Shown here piece after piece: positions 27,077 to 33,674 of a DNA stretch of 35,654 nucleotides. How positions within the stretch are numbered: position 1 is the first letter of the stretch; every line of letters begins with the position of its first letter. Position numbers and translations under genes: made by a program. This DNA is from an uncultured Prevotellaceae bacterium (GTDB lineage Bacteria > Bacteroidota > Bacteroidia > Bacteroidales > Muribaculaceae), in NCBI GenBank assembly GCA_900322135.1, contig ONYP01000021.1, positions 1-35,654 on the forward strand, given 5' to 3'. The notes beneath the pieces were generated by a model, which was not told the DNA's origin, ran no database searches, and was given only the letters and a program-made list of their open reading frames with translations.

Positions 27077-28180
27077 ATGACTATTTATCCGAATCTGGTA
27101 CTGGATGCCCTGCGCACCGTGCGCTATCCCGGAACGGGAAAGGACATCGTCGAGATGCAAATGGTGAATGACGACATTCGCATCGATGGTAATCGCGTGA
27201 GCTTCTCGCTCACCTTTGAAAAACCCACCGACCCGTTCATCAAGAGCGTGGTCAAGGCTGCCGAGGCAGCCATCCTGGCCCATGTGGGCGGTGATGTGGA
27301 CATCAAGGGGAACATCGGGGTGAAGACCCGTCAGGACAACCCCGTGCGCAAAATAGAGAACCCGCTGCCCGGCGTGAAGAACATCATCGCCGTTAGTTCC
27401 GGCAAGGGCGGCGTGGGCAAGTCGACCGTTGCCTGCAACCTGGCAGTGGCACTGGCCATGCAGGGCTACCGTGTGGGACTGCTGGATGCCGACATCTTCG
27501 GCCCCTCGATGCCCAAGATGTTCGGAGCCGAGCAGGAACAGCTCTACATGCACGAGGTCGACGGCAAGAACCTGATTATCCCCCTCGAGAAATATGGCGT
27601 GAAGATGCTCTCTATCGGCTTCCTCGTTGACAAGGAGAAGGCTGTGCTGTGGCGCGGCGCTATGGCGAGCAACGCCCTTAGGCAACTCATCACCGAGGCC
27701 GACTGGGGCGAGCTTGACTATTTCCTCATTGACATGCCGCCGGGCACCAGCGACATCCATCTGACCCTGGTGCAGACCCTCGCCATCACGGGGGCCATCG
27801 TGGTTACCACACCCCAGGAGGTCGCTCTGGCCGACGCCCGCAAGGGCATCAGCATGTTCATGGGCGAGCATGTGGGTGTGCCCGTGCTGGGCATCGTCGA
27901 GAACATGTCATGGTTCACGCCCGCTAGCCACCCCGATGAGCAGTACTTCATCTTCGGCAAGGACGGCGGCAAACTGCTTGCCGAGAAACTGGATGTGGAA
28001 CTGCTCGGACAGGTTCCGCTGGTGGCCGGCATCTGCAAGGGCAGCGACGACGGCCTGCCCGTCGTCAGGATGAACGATGTGAGCGGCGTGGCATTCAAGC
28101 AACTCGCCACCCGCGTTATCGAGGCGGTGGACAAGCGCAACAAGACGCTGCCGCCCACCGAGGTCGTGCAAACCCATTAA
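27077..28180 (+). CDS. apbC: Mrp/ApbC-type iron-sulfur carrier P-loop ATPase
   Basis: A 367-residue Mrp/NBP35 ATPase. An N-terminal MIP18/DUF59 domain (about 1-85) precedes the ParA/MinD-like ATPase with the deviant Walker A SSGKGGVGKSTVACNLA (about residue 108), Walker A' LLDADIFGPSMPKM, and Walker B-like FLIDMPPGTSDIHLTL. The family delivers Fe-S clusters to apoproteins in the cytoplasm. The CxxC pair that binds the bridging cluster in E. coli ApbC is not present: the segment reads ENMSWFTPASHPDEQYFIFG, and only two isolated Cys occur in the whole protein. Cluster binding must therefore differ, if it occurs. Follows trmB by 30 bp. Confidence 0.93.
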   Translation: MTIYPNLVLDALRTVRYPGTGKDIVEMQMVNDDIRIDGNRVSFSLTFEKPTDPFIKSVVKAAEAAILAHVGGDVDIKGNIGVKTRQDNPVRKIENPLPGVKNIIAVSSGKGGVGKSTVACNLAVALAMQGYRVGLLDADIFGPSMPKMFGAEQEQLYMHEVDGKNLIIPLEKYGVKMLSIGFLVDKEKAVLWRGAMASNALRQLITEADWGELDYFLIDMPPGTSDIHLTLVQTLAITGAIVVTTPQEVALADARKGISMFMGEHVGVPVLGIVENMSWFTPASHPDEQYFIFGKDGGKLLAEKLDVELLGQVPLVAGICKGSDDGLPVVRMNDVSGVAFKQLATRVIEAVDKRNKTLPPTEVVQTH

Positions 28181-28225
28181 TGAATAAGAATAATCCGTTA
28201 TTTGTATAACCAAAATCTACCGATT

Positions 28226-29023
28226 ATGAAAAAGATTATCGCAATGCTGGCTGTAGTGGCAATGTTGCTCACCAGCTGTGGCTCGGTTCCCATCACGGGT
28301 CGCAAACAATTGTTGATCGTCAGTGATCAGGAGGTGCTGGCTGCAAGTCTCCAACAGTATGCTAGTTTCATGCAGACCGCACAGATCTCGACCCAGAAGG
28401 CTAAGAGTGCCCAGGTAACGCGTGTGGGACAGCGCATCGCTGCCGCTACCGAGGCCTATCTCTCGGCTAATGGTATGCAGGATGAATTGCAGAACTACGC
28501 TTGGGAGTTCAATCTGGTCAAGAGTGATGAGGTGAATGCCTGGTGTATGCCTGGCGGCAAGATTGTAGTCTATGAGGGCATCATGAACCTCGTGAGCAGC
28601 GACGATGAGTTGGCTGTGGTGATTGGCCACGAGGTGGCCCATGCTGTTGCCAAGCATAGCAACGAGCGCATGAGCCAACAGGTACTGGCCGAGTATGGCG
28701 CTGCCGCTGTCGGCATCTTCACCAGCGGCAAGAGCGTTGCCACCCAGCAGATTGCACAGCAGGTTTACGGCCTGGGTGCACAGTATGGCGTGATGCAGCC
28801 GTTCTCGCGCAAGCATGAGAGCGAGGCCGACAGGATGGGCCTCGAACTGATGACAATTGCTGGTTATAACCCCGATGTTGCTATCACCTTCTGGCAGAAG
28901 ATGGCTGCCACCACAACCCAGGAGCCGCCCGAGTTCATGAGTTCGCACCCGAGCCATGCCACCCGCATCTCCGACATTGCGAAGTGGTTGCCACAGGTCA
29001 AGCAGAAGTACGGTGTCAAGTAA
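28226..29023 (+). CDS. M48 family zinc metallopeptidase lipoprotein
   Basis: A 265-residue lipoprotein: signal peptide MKKIIAMLAVVAMLLTSC with the lipobox ending at Cys18. The peptidase domain has the zinc motif HEVAH (about residues 139-143) and the third ligand in ESEADRMG. SSHPSHATRISDI near the end is typical of M48 (BepA/LoiP/YcaL-like) periplasmic proteases, which take part in outer-membrane protein quality control. I chose ATG 28226; the TTG at 28202 would put eight residues before an otherwise ideal signal peptide. The following DUF3256 gene starts directly after the stop codon (0 bp), so they form an operon with xseA. Confidence 0.93.
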   Translation: MKKIIAMLAVVAMLLTSCGSVPITGRKQLLIVSDQEVLAASLQQYASFMQTAQISTQKAKSAQVTRVGQRIAAATEAYLSANGMQDELQNYAWEFNLVKSDEVNAWCMPGGKIVVYEGIMNLVSSDDELAVVIGHEVAHAVAKHSNERMSQQVLAEYGAAAVGIFTSGKSVATQQIAQQVYGLGAQYGVMQPFSRKHESEADRMGLELMTIAGYNPDVAITFWQKMAATTTQEPPEFMSSHPSHATRISDIAKWLPQVKQKYGVK

Positions 29024-29665
29024 ATGAGACGCCTCTATAGCATCCTTGTTTTGTCGTTGGTGTTGATGCCATCGACATTGGCGGCTCGCACGATTGCTGA
29101 CTTTTTCGCCAGCGAACCGGGCAACATCTTCACCCTGTTGACGCAAACCCACCGCCTGGATATGGTCGACTACTACAACAGCGGCCAAGTGGTGGCTGTG
29201 CCCAATAATCTGGCAGGAGAGGCCCGGCTCATCGAGTTGGACAGCACCTACCTCAAGGTGCAGGCCAGTGGCAGCCGTGTGGTGGAGATGCTGATGAGAA
29301 AAGCGGGCAAGGACACGGTCATCACCGTCATCGAGACGGTGATGACTCCCGTGCCCGATAGCCGGCTCACCCAGTGGAATGTCCACTGGCAGCGGTACAT
29401 CAGCGACCGGCTGTTCCCCGCACCCGGTATCGATGATTTCATTGTCGGCAAGATGCCGCAGGACCTGAGGCAGGACCTGCAGGACGCGATGATTTTTCCG
29501 CTCATCCAACTCACTTTCAAGGGTGAGAATCGAGACATCATCGAGGCCACGCATGGCCTGGAGAAGTTCCTCGCGCCCAGCGAGTACAAGCGCTTTGCCC
29601 CTTACCTGAAGCCATCATTCAGTTATCGTTTCGATGGCCTGAAAATCAAGCCTGTCAAGAAGTAA
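29024..29665 (+). CDS. DUF3256 family protein, exported
   Basis: A 213-residue protein with a signal peptide (MRRLYSILVLSLVLMPSTLAA), resembling DUF3256, a Bacteroidales family. The family pattern is visible in TIADFFASEPGNIFTLLTQ, RLDMVDYYNSGQ and VITVIETVMTPVPDSRLTQW. Function is unknown. It probably sits in the periplasm. It starts immediately after the M48 stop codon and ends 2 bp before xseA, so it is firmly embedded in the operon, an arrangement seen in this order. Confidence 0.85.
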   Translation: MRRLYSILVLSLVLMPSTLAARTIADFFASEPGNIFTLLTQTHRLDMVDYYNSGQVVAVPNNLAGEARLIELDSTYLKVQASGSRVVEMLMRKAGKDTVITVIETVMTPVPDSRLTQWNVHWQRYISDRLFPAPGIDDFIVGKMPQDLRQDLQDAMIFPLIQLTFKGENRDIIEATHGLEKFLAPSEYKRFAPYLKPSFSYRFDGLKIKPVKK

Positions 29666-29667
29666 CC

Positions 29668-30990
29668 ATGCAAGAACAATCACTTTTCTCTAACTCGTCT
29701 CAGGGCATCACCCTGAGCCGGTTCAATGCGCTCATCACCCAGGCCATCAACTCAACACCTGGCCTGCAGAACCAGTGGGTCATCGCCGAGACGAGCGACC
29801 TGCGTGTCGTGCGTGGCCATTGCTATATGGAACTTGTCGAGAAAAACGATGTTGGGACAACTGTGGCCAAACTCAACGCTGTCATCTGGGGCAGCAATTA
29901 CCCCCAATTGATGGCCAAATTCATGGCTGCGACGGGTGCTGAACTCAAGACAGGCATGAAGGTGATGGTCAGGGTGTCGGCCAGCTACCATAGCCAGTAT
30001 GGCTTCAAGGCCGTTATCAACGACATCGACCCCAGTTACACCATGGGCGACATGGCGCGGCAGCGCCTCGAGATTCTCAAGCGCCTCAAGGCCGACGGCA
30101 TCATCGACATGAACAAGGAACTGCCCATCACCGCAGTGCCGCAGCGCATTGCCGTCATCTCGGCAGCAGGGGCAGCAGGCTACGGCGACTTCATGAACCA
30201 GTTGGAGCGCAACCCTTATCGCCTGAAGTTCTACACCTGCCTGTTCGGTGCATCGATGCAGGGAGCGCAGACCGTGCCCACCGTCTTGGCCGCCCTCGAC
30301 CGCATCAATGACCACCTTGATCTGTTCGATGCCGTGGTCATCATCCGTGGCGGTGGTGCGACATCAGAACTCAATTCGTTCGACAACTACGACCTGGCTG
30401 CCGCTGTGGCGCAGTTCCCGCTGCCGGTCATCGTCGGCATCGGACACGACCGCGACGAGACGGTATTGGACTTTGTGGCAGCCATCAGGGTCAAGACACC
30501 TACTGCAGCCGCCGAGTGGCTCATCAACCGGGGCACCAACGCCCTGGCACACCTCGACGAACTGCAGAAAACCGTCGTCACCGCTGTGCGCGACACCGTG
30601 GCGCATGCCCGGGAGCAACTGGCCTATTACACCAGCATGATTCCCGCCGCGTCGCGTCGCATCATTGATACCAACAAGCTGCGGCTCGACAACTTCACCA
30701 AAGCCATTCCGCTGGCAGCCAACAACCTGATTACCGCTCAGCGCACCCGTCTTGACCGCGCCCAAGAGCGCATGGGCGAGGCCATTGAGCACGCCCTCCA
30801 GCGTGAGCAGCAGCGACTGCAGGCCCTGGGCGACAAGGCGGCACTGCTCTCGCCCGAGAACACCCTGCAGCGCGGCTATGCCCTCGTGACCGCAGGCGGC
30901 AAGTGCGTCACCACAAGCAGCCAATTGCAGCGCGGCGACCACATCCATGTCCAGTTCGCCGAAGGCTCCACCGATGCTACCGTCAACTAA
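29668..30990 (+). CDS. xseA: exodeoxyribonuclease VII large subunit
   Basis: A 440-residue XseA. An N-terminal OB-fold (about 10-110: ITLSRFNALITQAINST ... SASYHSQYGFKAVINDID) is followed by the catalytic domain with RIAVISAAGAAGYGDFMNQL, IIRGGGATSELNSFDNYDLA and GIGHDRDETVLDFVA. A long coiled-coil C-terminal region (about 290-400) binds the small subunits. With XseB it degrades single-stranded DNA to oligonucleotides in mismatch repair and recombination. It starts 2 bp after DUF3256 and is followed by xseB after a 171-bp repeat-bearing gap. Confidence 0.96.
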   Translation: MQEQSLFSNSSQGITLSRFNALITQAINSTPGLQNQWVIAETSDLRVVRGHCYMELVEKNDVGTTVAKLNAVIWGSNYPQLMAKFMAATGAELKTGMKVMVRVSASYHSQYGFKAVINDIDPSYTMGDMARQRLEILKRLKADGIIDMNKELPITAVPQRIAVISAAGAAGYGDFMNQLERNPYRLKFYTCLFGASMQGAQTVPTVLAALDRINDHLDLFDAVVIIRGGGATSELNSFDNYDLAAAVAQFPLPVIVGIGHDRDETVLDFVAAIRVKTPTAAAEWLINRGTNALAHLDELQKTVVTAVRDTVAHAREQLAYYTSMIPAASRRIIDTNKLRLDNFTKAIPLAANNLITAQRTRLDRAQERMGEAIEHALQREQQRLQALGDKAALLSPENTLQRGYALVTAGGKCVTTSSQLQRGDHIHVQFAEGSTDATVN

Positions 30991-31150
30991 GAGTTAGGAG
31001 TTAGGAATTAGGAATTAGAAGTGTGGCAGCCCAAAAATTCGTTTAATTCGCCGACAATAAAGTAAGCAACGCGTTAGCCATTCGTGAAATTAGTTTTAAT
31101 GGAAGATGGTGCGCGGATGCCAACATTAGTATAATTCGTTAAATTAGTAG
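30991..31150 (+). repeat. short repeats in the xseA-xseB gap
   Basis: Directly after the xseA stop are four tandem 7-mers (GAGTTAG twice, then GAATTAG twice, 30991-31018). Further on are three related AT-rich motifs of the type AATTCGTTAAATTAG at 31036-31050, 31080-31100 and 31133-31150. They separate two genes that are normally adjacent and look like low-complexity intergenic expansion. I see no gene here. Confidence 0.7.
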
Positions 31151-31161
31151 TTTTTAAAAAT

Positions 31162-31365
31162 ATGGAAGAGAACAAAGAAATGACTTACACCGAGGCAGTT
31201 ACCGAACTCGAGCAGATTGTGCAGAAGATGCAGGACCCACAGTGCAGCATCGACAACCTGAGCGACTACACCAAGCGCAGCAAGGAACTCCTCGACATCT
31301 GCCGCAACAAACTCACCGCAGCCGACGAGCAACTCAAGCAGATCCTCGCCACCATCCAGCAATAA
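31162..31365 (+). CDS. xseB: exodeoxyribonuclease VII small subunit
   Basis: A 67-residue XseB with the family pattern TYTEAVTELEQIVQKMQD, followed by a second helix (SIDNLSDYTKRSKELLDICRNKL, positions 31246-31314). It forms a helical hairpin that binds the coiled coil of XseA. In many relatives the middle reads LEELVxxYExG; here NLSDYTKRS fills that place. Its partner gene xseA is 171 bp upstream. The only other annotation candidates in this stretch are unsupported frames. Confidence 0.92.
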   Translation: MEENKEMTYTEAVTELEQIVQKMQDPQCSIDNLSDYTKRSKELLDICRNKLTAADEQLKQILATIQQ

Positions 31366-31377
31366 TCAGGCAACACC

Positions 31378-31462
31378 GACAACAGATAGACAACTCAAAC
31401 AACGCTCTACACAGTGTTGTCCCCCTGTTGTCGCAACTCTTATCAGTTAACTCTTAACTGAT
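31378..31462. repeat. inverted repeats after xseB
   Basis: GACAACAG (31378-31385) is inverted at 31425-31432, and a tight hairpin ATCAGTTAA/TTAACTGAT with a 3-nt loop covers 31442-31462. The second may help end the xseB transcript, although no T-run follows. Several more TTAACTGA copies lie next to it. Confidence 0.45.
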
Positions 31463-31488
31463 TTAACTGATAACTGAAAAAAAAGTCC

Positions 31489-31496
31489 TATCTTTG
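31489..31496 (+). promoter_or_regulatory. -7 box of the tRNA-Leu promoter
   Basis: TATCTTTG, exact, 12 bp before the mature 5' end of the tRNA. Confidence 0.65.
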
Positions 31497-31508
31497 CACC
31501 CGAATTCC

Positions 31509-31590
31509 GCGCCTGTGGCGAAATTGGTAGACGCGCCAGACTTAGGATCTGGTAACTCAGGTTGTGTAGGTTCGAGTCCTATCAGGCGCA
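31509..31590 (+). tRNA. tRNA-Leu (anticodon UAG)
   Basis: Acceptor stem GCGCCTG (31509-31515) pairs with CAGGCGC (31583-31589), with discriminator A at 31590; CCA is not encoded. The anticodon arm CCAGA-CTTAGGA-TCTGG carries TAG at positions 34-36. There is a long variable arm, as in class II tRNAs, and the T-loop is TTCGAGT. The tRNA reads CUN leucine codons. The 3' end (31574-31591) is duplicated at 35089-35106, which marks this gene as a likely integration site. Confidence 0.96.
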
Positions 31591-31591
31591 C
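31574..31591 (+). repeat. att-like core: tRNA-Leu 3' end, left copy
   Basis: The 18 bases GAGTCCTATCAGGCGCAC cover the T-arm and acceptor 3' strand of the tRNA gene plus one base. They recur exactly at 35089-35106, 3515 bp away, in direct orientation. Integrated elements at tRNA genes leave such direct repeats. Confidence 0.7.
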
Positions 31592-31599
31592 GACGTCGA

Positions 31600-31636
31600 A
31601 TGTCAGGTGATTTTTATAGTCATCTGACATTTTTAT
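31600..31636 (+). terminator. rho-independent terminator after tRNA-Leu
   Basis: ATGTCAGGTGA (31600-31610) pairs with TCATCTGACAT (31620-31630), one G-T wobble, loop of 9 nt, followed by TTTTTAT. It would be carried by the islet if the insertion model is right. Confidence 0.8.
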
Positions 31637-31667
31637 ATGCAATTACATAATATTTTTTACAAAATGC

Positions 31668-31698
31668 TTTGAGGTAATGAAAAAATTACCTATCTTTG
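31668..31698 (+). promoter_or_regulatory. promoter with embedded palindromic operator for the DUF4160/DUF2442 pair
   Basis: TTTG (31668-31671), 19 bp, TATCTTTG (31691-31698) is a full-consensus promoter. The spacer holds a perfect palindrome, AGGTAAT (31672-31678), 6 bp, ATTACCT (31685-31691), that just touches the -7 box. A dimer bound there would block RNA polymerase. This is the usual layout of an autoregulated toxin-antitoxin or small regulator operon, and the second gene encodes an HTH-like C-terminus. Confidence 0.75.
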
Positions 31699-31725
31699 CA
31701 GTAGTGGAATCTAAAATTTAATATT

Positions 31726-31983
31726 ATGCCTGAGATTTTTAGAATGTTTGGAATGCGGTTTTTCTTCTATTCGAGGGAACATGAACCGATTCATGTGCAT
31801 GTGAAGAATGCCGATGGGAAGGCGAAGTTTGATATTTTGCCCGAGGGTATTGTTCTTGTTGAGAACAAGGGTATCAAGATTAAGGACATCAAAGCCGCCG
31901 AGATGGTTCTCGAGGAGAACAAGGAATTGGCTATTGAGAAGTGGAATGAGTATTTTGGTAAAAGCGTTAACGATGAAGATTAA
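31726..31983 (+). CDS. DUF4160 domain protein
   Basis: An 85-residue protein matching DUF4160 (MPEIFRMFGMRFFFYSREHE, then PIHVHVKN, then KIKDIKAAEMVLEENKEL and a Trp-Asn ending). Family members are small, carry the conserved H-x-P-x-H-x-H-like cluster (here HEPIHVHV), and are very often encoded next to a DUF2442 gene. The last 11 bp overlap the DUF2442 start, so the two are translationally coupled. They are suspected to form toxin-antitoxin-like pairs; the activity is not established. Base composition is AT-richer than in the genes before the tRNA. Confidence 0.85.
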   Translation: MPEIFRMFGMRFFFYSREHEPIHVHVKNADGKAKFDILPEGIVLVENKGIKIKDIKAAEMVLEENKELAIEKWNEYFGKSVNDED

Positions 31984-32380
31984 CAGGATTTGGTTTGCAG
32001 ATGACCGCATCTATGGCGAGACAGATGATGGCCGCACGTTGTGGCAGTCGCTGCTCTATTATCGTCGGTTGAGGAATGCAACCGACGAGGAGCGTAATGA
32101 CTACGAGATGGATGACGAGGGCATCCATTGGGATAAACTGGATGAGGATGTGTCATTCGAGAGCTTTGAATATGATGATCCGGAACCAGTCGGGGTTTCC
32201 AAGGTGTTCTTATCGCACCCCGAATTGAATGCCGCTGCTATCGGACGCAGACTTGGCATCAGCCAAAGCCTCATGGCTCAATACATTAACGGCATGAAAA
32301 AGCCCTCAAAAGAGCGCGAGGCTCTTATTCTGAAAGAAATCGCCACCCTCGCCGACGAATTGAAATCCATCTGTGTGTAA
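31973..32380 (+). CDS. DUF2442 domain protein with helix-turn-helix-like C-terminus
   Basis: A 135-residue protein. Residues 1-80 look like DUF2442 (MKINRIWFADDRIYGETDDG, then LWQSLLYYRRLRNATDEER and the acidic WDKLDEDVSFESFEYDDPE). Residues about 86-125 look like an XRE-type helix-turn-helix (NAAAIGRRLGISQSLMAQYI, followed by NGMKKPSKERE). I chose ATG 31973: it overlaps the DUF4160 stop by 11 bp and starts the DUF2442 homology, whereas the longer frame from 31808 lies entirely inside the DUF4160 gene. I infer that this is the DNA-binding partner acting on the palindrome at 31672-31691, as an antitoxin or repressor would. Confidence 0.85.
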   Translation: MKINRIWFADDRIYGETDDGRTLWQSLLYYRRLRNATDEERNDYEMDDEGIHWDKLDEDVSFESFEYDDPEPVGVSKVFLSHPELNAAAIGRRLGISQSLMAQYINGMKKPSKEREALILKEIATLADELKSICV

Positions 32381-32462
32381 ACACCAGTATTGATTCAGAC
32401 CACAGCAGTCGATAGAGTTAAGGCACATTGCCCCGTACCTCGTGGCGATTCCACAGCCTTCT

Positions 32463-32486
32463 GGGGGTGCGTGCGCTCCCCCTTTT
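32463..32486 (+). terminator. G-run/C-run hairpin terminator, first of three related copies
   Basis: GGGGG (32463-32467) and CCCCC (32478-32482) enclose TGCGTGCGCT, followed by TTTT. The same hairpin with nearly the same loop recurs at 34958-34981, and a variant at 33325-33353. It ends the DUF4160/DUF2442 block. The surrounding 32381-32554 holds no supported gene. Confidence 0.65.
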
Positions 32487-32554
32487 GTGAGAATATTGCC
32501 GATTTGGGCTGCCACATAAACGAAGAAATAAAGGACAGACCTTTTGATGTACAA

Positions 32555-32905
32555 TTAGAAGTCATCGTAGATAGTTTTCTTTTTAGACGGCACATAGTCA
32601 GGAGATAATCTTTCCATAATGATTCTATAGGCTTGGGTCATGTTCTTGCCTAATTCATCTTTTTTCCACACCTTCTTTTTCCAACTGCTCTCAGTGTTAA
32701 TACGCATTTTATCATCTTCATCAATAAATCTACCCCATATCTCAAGAGTCCATACTGTATCTGTCTCATTTACTTCACAACACAGAAATGGTGTCACAGA
32801 ATTCCAACGGTCAAACTCGATAGAAGACATACTTTTGTGTTCTGTCTTAGCCCCAAACGGAAACGCTGCACATAAAAGTAATATACTGATGAGGGTTCTT
32901 TTCAT
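32555..32905 (-). CDS. small secreted protein of unknown function
   Basis: A 116-residue ORF starting with a convincing signal peptide (MKRTLISILLLCAAFPFGAK) at ATG 32905; the longer start at 32917 would only add four residues in front of it. The mature part is hydrophilic with two Cys (FLCCEVNETDTVWTLEIWG), and its C-terminus (SWKKKVWKKDELGKNMTQAY) is basic. I recognise no family. The minus strand has a near -7 box (TATCTTAG) about 20 bp upstream. It is AT-rich like the other islet genes and is transcribed against them. The signal peptide and codon pattern make it more likely real than not. Confidence 0.55.
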   Translation of the reverse strand: MKRTLISILLLCAAFPFGAKTEHKSMSSIEFDRWNSVTPFLCCEVNETDTVWTLEIWGRFIDEDDKMRINTESSWKKKVWKKDELGKNMTQAYRIIMERLSPDYVPSKKKTIYDDF

Positions 32906-33005
32906 AATACTTTTCAATCAGATAGTTGCTAAGATAACCAATAATCTAGAATCTACAATAACAATACCTTTTTCTGCTGAGTAATTACTAAAGCGTTAAT
33001 TTATG

Positions 33006-33020
33006 TGGCATGGTTTTTGC
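33006..33020 (+). promoter_or_regulatory. sigma-54-like (-24/-12) promoter
   Basis: TGGCATGGTTTTTGC has GG and GC with exactly the -24/-12 spacing and fits TGGCAYRNNNNTTGC without mismatch. Transcription would start near 33032, 16 nt before ATG 33048. No TAnnTTTG box is seen in this gap. RpoN and its activators are not in this window, so use of the site is inference. Confidence 0.5.
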
Positions 33021-33047
33021 GGGAATGATTGAAAAACGGATACCAAT

Positions 33048-33290
33048 ATGGTTGATTTTTTCACTGGAATTTTCACGAACTTTGGGGTGGTGTTTGGCAG
33101 CGTGATTGCATTGATTTTAGCGTTGCTGATTTTTGCCATCTATGCACTGCTGGCTGTTTTGGGATTAATTCTGGCCTATGCGATTTTAAAAGCATTGTTG
33201 TTCTGGATTTGCCGTTTTTTTGCTTGGGTATTACCATCAGATTCAGACTCACACAGGTGGTTTGTAGAGCAGTATAAAAGATTAAGGTAA
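33048..33290 (+). CDS. small membrane protein, 80 residues
   Basis: An 80-residue protein with one or two long hydrophobic stretches (about 5-60, including VIALILALLIFAIYALLAVL). It ends in an aromatic and basic polar tail (SDSDSHRWFVEQYKRLR). It would be inserted in the inner membrane with the tail in the cytoplasm. No family is recognised. A sigma-54-like promoter directly precedes it. In size, layout and promoter type it is reminiscent of the sigma-54-dependent E. coli PspG, but there is no clear sequence match, so this is only an analogy. A membrane-acting toxin is another option. Confidence 0.6.
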   Translation: MVDFFTGIFTNFGVVFGSVIALILALLIFAIYALLAVLGLILAYAILKALLFWICRFFAWVLPSDSDSHRWFVEQYKRLR

Positions 33291-33324
33291 TCAAGGGTGG
33301 TGACCTTATGGTCTTATTTATTTC

Positions 33325-33466
33325 GGGGGGAGCGTGGGCACCCCCCCCTTTTTGCGCGGTTTAAAGCCTTTAGACGCCTTTAGACGCCTCATCGGCTTCC
33401 AGGAAAACGCTGTCAATCAGGCGTCGGGAGGTTTTTGAGGTTTTTGGAGGCGCGAACCTGAGTCCT
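33325..33466. repeat. structured 140-bp element, copy 1
   Basis: Begins with a G-run/C-run hairpin plus T-run (33325-33353). It continues with GCGCGGTTTAAAGCC and the tandem GCCTTTAGAC, an inner inverted repeat GACGCCT/AGGCGTC, and ends in GGCGCGAACCTGAGTCCT at 33449-33466. The last bases match the tRNA-Leu T-arm (GAGTCCT), after which similarity to the tRNA stops. Copy 2 lies at 34958-35095. The region 33291-33600 holds no gene. Confidence 0.75.
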
Positions 33467-33600
33467 GTTTTGCTGAGTGACCTCAAAAACTTATTTTATT
33501 GTATCTCAATGGAATAAATCTTCTATGCCCCAACATTTTGAGATTTCTACAGGATTTGGCTAAAAAGATACTGAGATTTGTCCGAAAAACTCGCTATTAA

Positions 33601-33631
33601 TTTGGTGATTTGGCTTTTTGTTGTATTTTTG
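33601..33631 (+). promoter_or_regulatory. promoter of the DUF4143 ATPase gene
   Basis: TTTG (33601-33604), 19 bp, TATTTTTG (33624-33631): full consensus. It lies downstream of copy 1 of the repeat, so the ATPase forms its own transcription unit. It also rules out a start at 33618. Confidence 0.8.
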
Positions 33632-33674
33632 TGGCACAAATTTGTGTACTGTTACAAAAATATTCCACAAAACC

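Noticed and set aside
31600-31636. CRISPR-like or invertible repeat after the tRNA
   Set aside because: A single hairpin with a T-run; an ordinary terminator explains it.
32306-32554. Minus-strand 82-residue ORF and plus-strand ORF 32390-32608
   Set aside because: They run through the G/C-run hairpin terminator and overlap the DUF2442 gene or the secreted-protein gene; no signal of coding use.
33325-33466. Classical integron attC site
   Set aside because: Nested inverted arms are present, but the outer arms read GTTY...GAAC instead of the RYYYAAC...GTTRRRY consensus, and no IntI is present in the window.
33618-33674. Longer start for the DUF4143 ATPase
   Set aside because: It begins within the promoter spacer (33601-33631), so it cannot be transcribed from it.
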